Below are positions 62,625 to 64,000 of a stretch of DNA of 64,000 bases, piece after piece. The notes beneath the pieces were generated by a model. That model did not search any database. It was not told where the DNA came from and saw only the letters and a program-made list of their open reading frames with translations. The DNA is from Plectrocnemia conspersa (lineage: Eukaryota > Arthropoda > Insecta > Trichoptera > Polycentropodidae): NCBI GenBank assembly GCA_009617715.1, contig VTFK01000077.1, positions 682,001-746,000 of the forward strand, written 5' to 3'. A program made the translations under genes and the position numbers. Within the stretch, counting starts at the first letter, position 1. Each line of letters begins with the position of its first letter.

Positions 62625-63560
62625 TCAAAAAGTTAATAAAATCTTATGGATGAATAAAAAAAATAAACGAACTCAAATCCCTTTCATATGAAAAAATAAC
62701 AAGACAAAGCTTGCGTTATCTTTCTTTTGTAAATAATCAAAATATTATATATTATATACAAATTTTGTCTTTAAGCTTGTGTAATGTGAGAAATAAAATT
62801 TTAATTCTCACATTACACAAGCAAATTTTTTAAAATAAAGGTAACATAATTTGCTTTATAAAGTTTTATTTTTTATCATATATAGTAATTTTGATAAGGG
62901 TTAATTTATTCTACGCTAAATTTAACTATGTAACTATATTTGCTTATTTCAAATATTAAAACCAAATTGCTAAAATTTCATTAAATATGTAGCTATTTTA
63001 TTAATAAAATCAGTTCGTATATAATTTTTTACAACATCTTTTAATAACATTTTAACAGGCTTTTTTTTATTTAATATTGTATTGTTGCTAACATCAATAA
63101 AATAATAAAAAAATAATTAACCTATTACATAAAAATAAATAAATAATTTAGACTAATAGTTTAATAAACGTTGTTTATAAAAAATTATATATGAACCTAT
63201 ATTCTTAATTAAATAGTTATATAATTAAGAGAATTCTAGCAATAAATTTTAATATTTTAAATATGCAAATATAGTTACATAGTTGAATTTAGCGTGGAAT
63301 AAATTAACCCTTATCAAAATTACTATATTTGTTAAAAATACAACTTTGCAAATCAAACTATTTTACCCTCATTTTAACCCATCAAAAATTTATTTCTCAC
63401 ATAACATAGGCTTAAATACAATTTGTATATATTATATTGTATTTTGATTATTTAAGAACGAAAGATTAGGCAAGCTTTGTCTTATTTTTTTTTCATAAAA
63501 AAGGAATTTGAGTTAGCTTATTTTTTTATATTCATATATAAGATTTTATTTACTTTTTGC
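62625..63560. repeat. Long imperfect inverted repeat (foldback element)
   Basis: Left arm about 62625-63000, right arm about 63230-63560, joined by 230 bp. Matches include GACAAAGCTTGC, ATAATCAAAATA, the 29-bp block with TTGATAAGGGTTAATTTATT, and AACTATGTAACTATATTTGC, all inverted in the right arm. Outer ends fade gradually, so no terminal motif or target duplication can be given. Probably an old long-arm foldback element. Confidence 0.65.
62775..62822. repeat. Perfect 18-bp hairpin inside the left arm
   Basis: GCTTGTGTAATGTGAGAA (62775-62792) is exactly inverted at 62805-62822 around a 12-nt A/T loop. The right arm of the large inverted repeat lacks the second half of this hairpin, so the inverted copy arose in the left arm only, as a template switch would do. 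Confidence 0.75.
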
Positions 63561-64000
63561 AATACATGATTTATATTATTTTTTCTTTGTCTATTTTTGT
63601 AATTACAACACAATTTTAGCTAAATTACTATTATATAAAATAGTTACTTTATGTACATTATATTATCAACTCAAATTAAATTAAACATAAAAAATATCTG
63701 GTTTCAACTTGCATTAAATATTTTTAAAAAACATATAAAAAAATATTTAACAACTAAATTGGTTTAGGTACATGCTAAATTTAAACATAAAATATATTTC
63801 TTTAAATCTTAAAAGTAACACTTTTTTCTTTTTTTTTTGTAAACAAAAACAGCAGATAAATTAAAATTGATAATATTTTAATAAAATAATTATTTAATTT
63901 TAAATTTTCAGACTTAGTATTTATCTAAAACTCATAGATGGCACTACTAAAAATATATTTTTAATAATATAATTTTCTCTATAACAAAAAAAAGTATAAA
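63561..64000. other. AT-rich spacer
   Basis: A/T-rich to the end of the window. No feature seen. Confidence 0.4.

Noticed and set aside
1..64000. CRISPR arrays, operons, bacterial ribosome binding sites and phage genes
   Set aside because: None seen; the composition, splice sites and transposons are those of an animal nuclear genome.

Overview
The window is AT-rich eukaryotic DNA, most likely from an insect nuclear genome. The evidence is the set of eroded DNA transposons (irritans-type mariner, several hAT lineages, a plant/oomycete-type mariner, a possible piggyBac end), long A/T-rich spacers with small mixed-composition islands, and one spliced exon of metazoan type. I see no rRNA, no intact tRNA, no CRISPR, no operon and no intact long reading frame. 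Nearly all open frames here are under 100 codons and are best read as chance or as fragments of repeats.

Only one host coding exon can be argued with some strength: 59087-59235 on the minus strand, with both splice sites. Read with one missing nucleotide it resembles the L27 region of the CASK/MPP class of MAGUK scaffold proteins. The rest of the window would then be intron or intergenic DNA of that gene or of its neighbour.

Transposon layout, left to right: hAT element with 14-bp terminal repeats and 8-bp target duplication (2654-3762); mariner 5' terminal fragment (3885-4123); TA-flanked inverted-repeat element, copy 1 (6628-7767); possible piggyBac-type end (9759); decayed hAT of the ZBED type, copies A (15264-16350) and B (20560-21340); mariner fragments (19640-20010 and 22745-23000); a dispersed repeat present twice (25077-25228, 31254-31413); DUF4371/TTF-type hAT fragment (30664-31250); copy 2 of the TA-flanked element (34688-35729); diverged tandem repeat (41190-41990); foldback element (55260-55982); complete but dead irritans-like mariner (56928-57994); decayed plant/oomycete-type mariner (60023-61513); a large inverted repeat (62625-63560). 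Three tRNA-like SINE remnants (4383, 10905 and 56475 on the minus strand) are weak calls.

Between these lie 200-500 bp islands of more even base composition with homeodomain-, POU- and E-box-like words (for example 780-1110, 4560-5560, 13610-13900, 16660-17070, 25390-25760, 27180-27550, 29450-30180, 36480-36870, 39840-40260, 47540-48060, 54180-54600). They look like conserved non-coding or regulatory DNA of a gene-poor locus, but conservation cannot be tested here.
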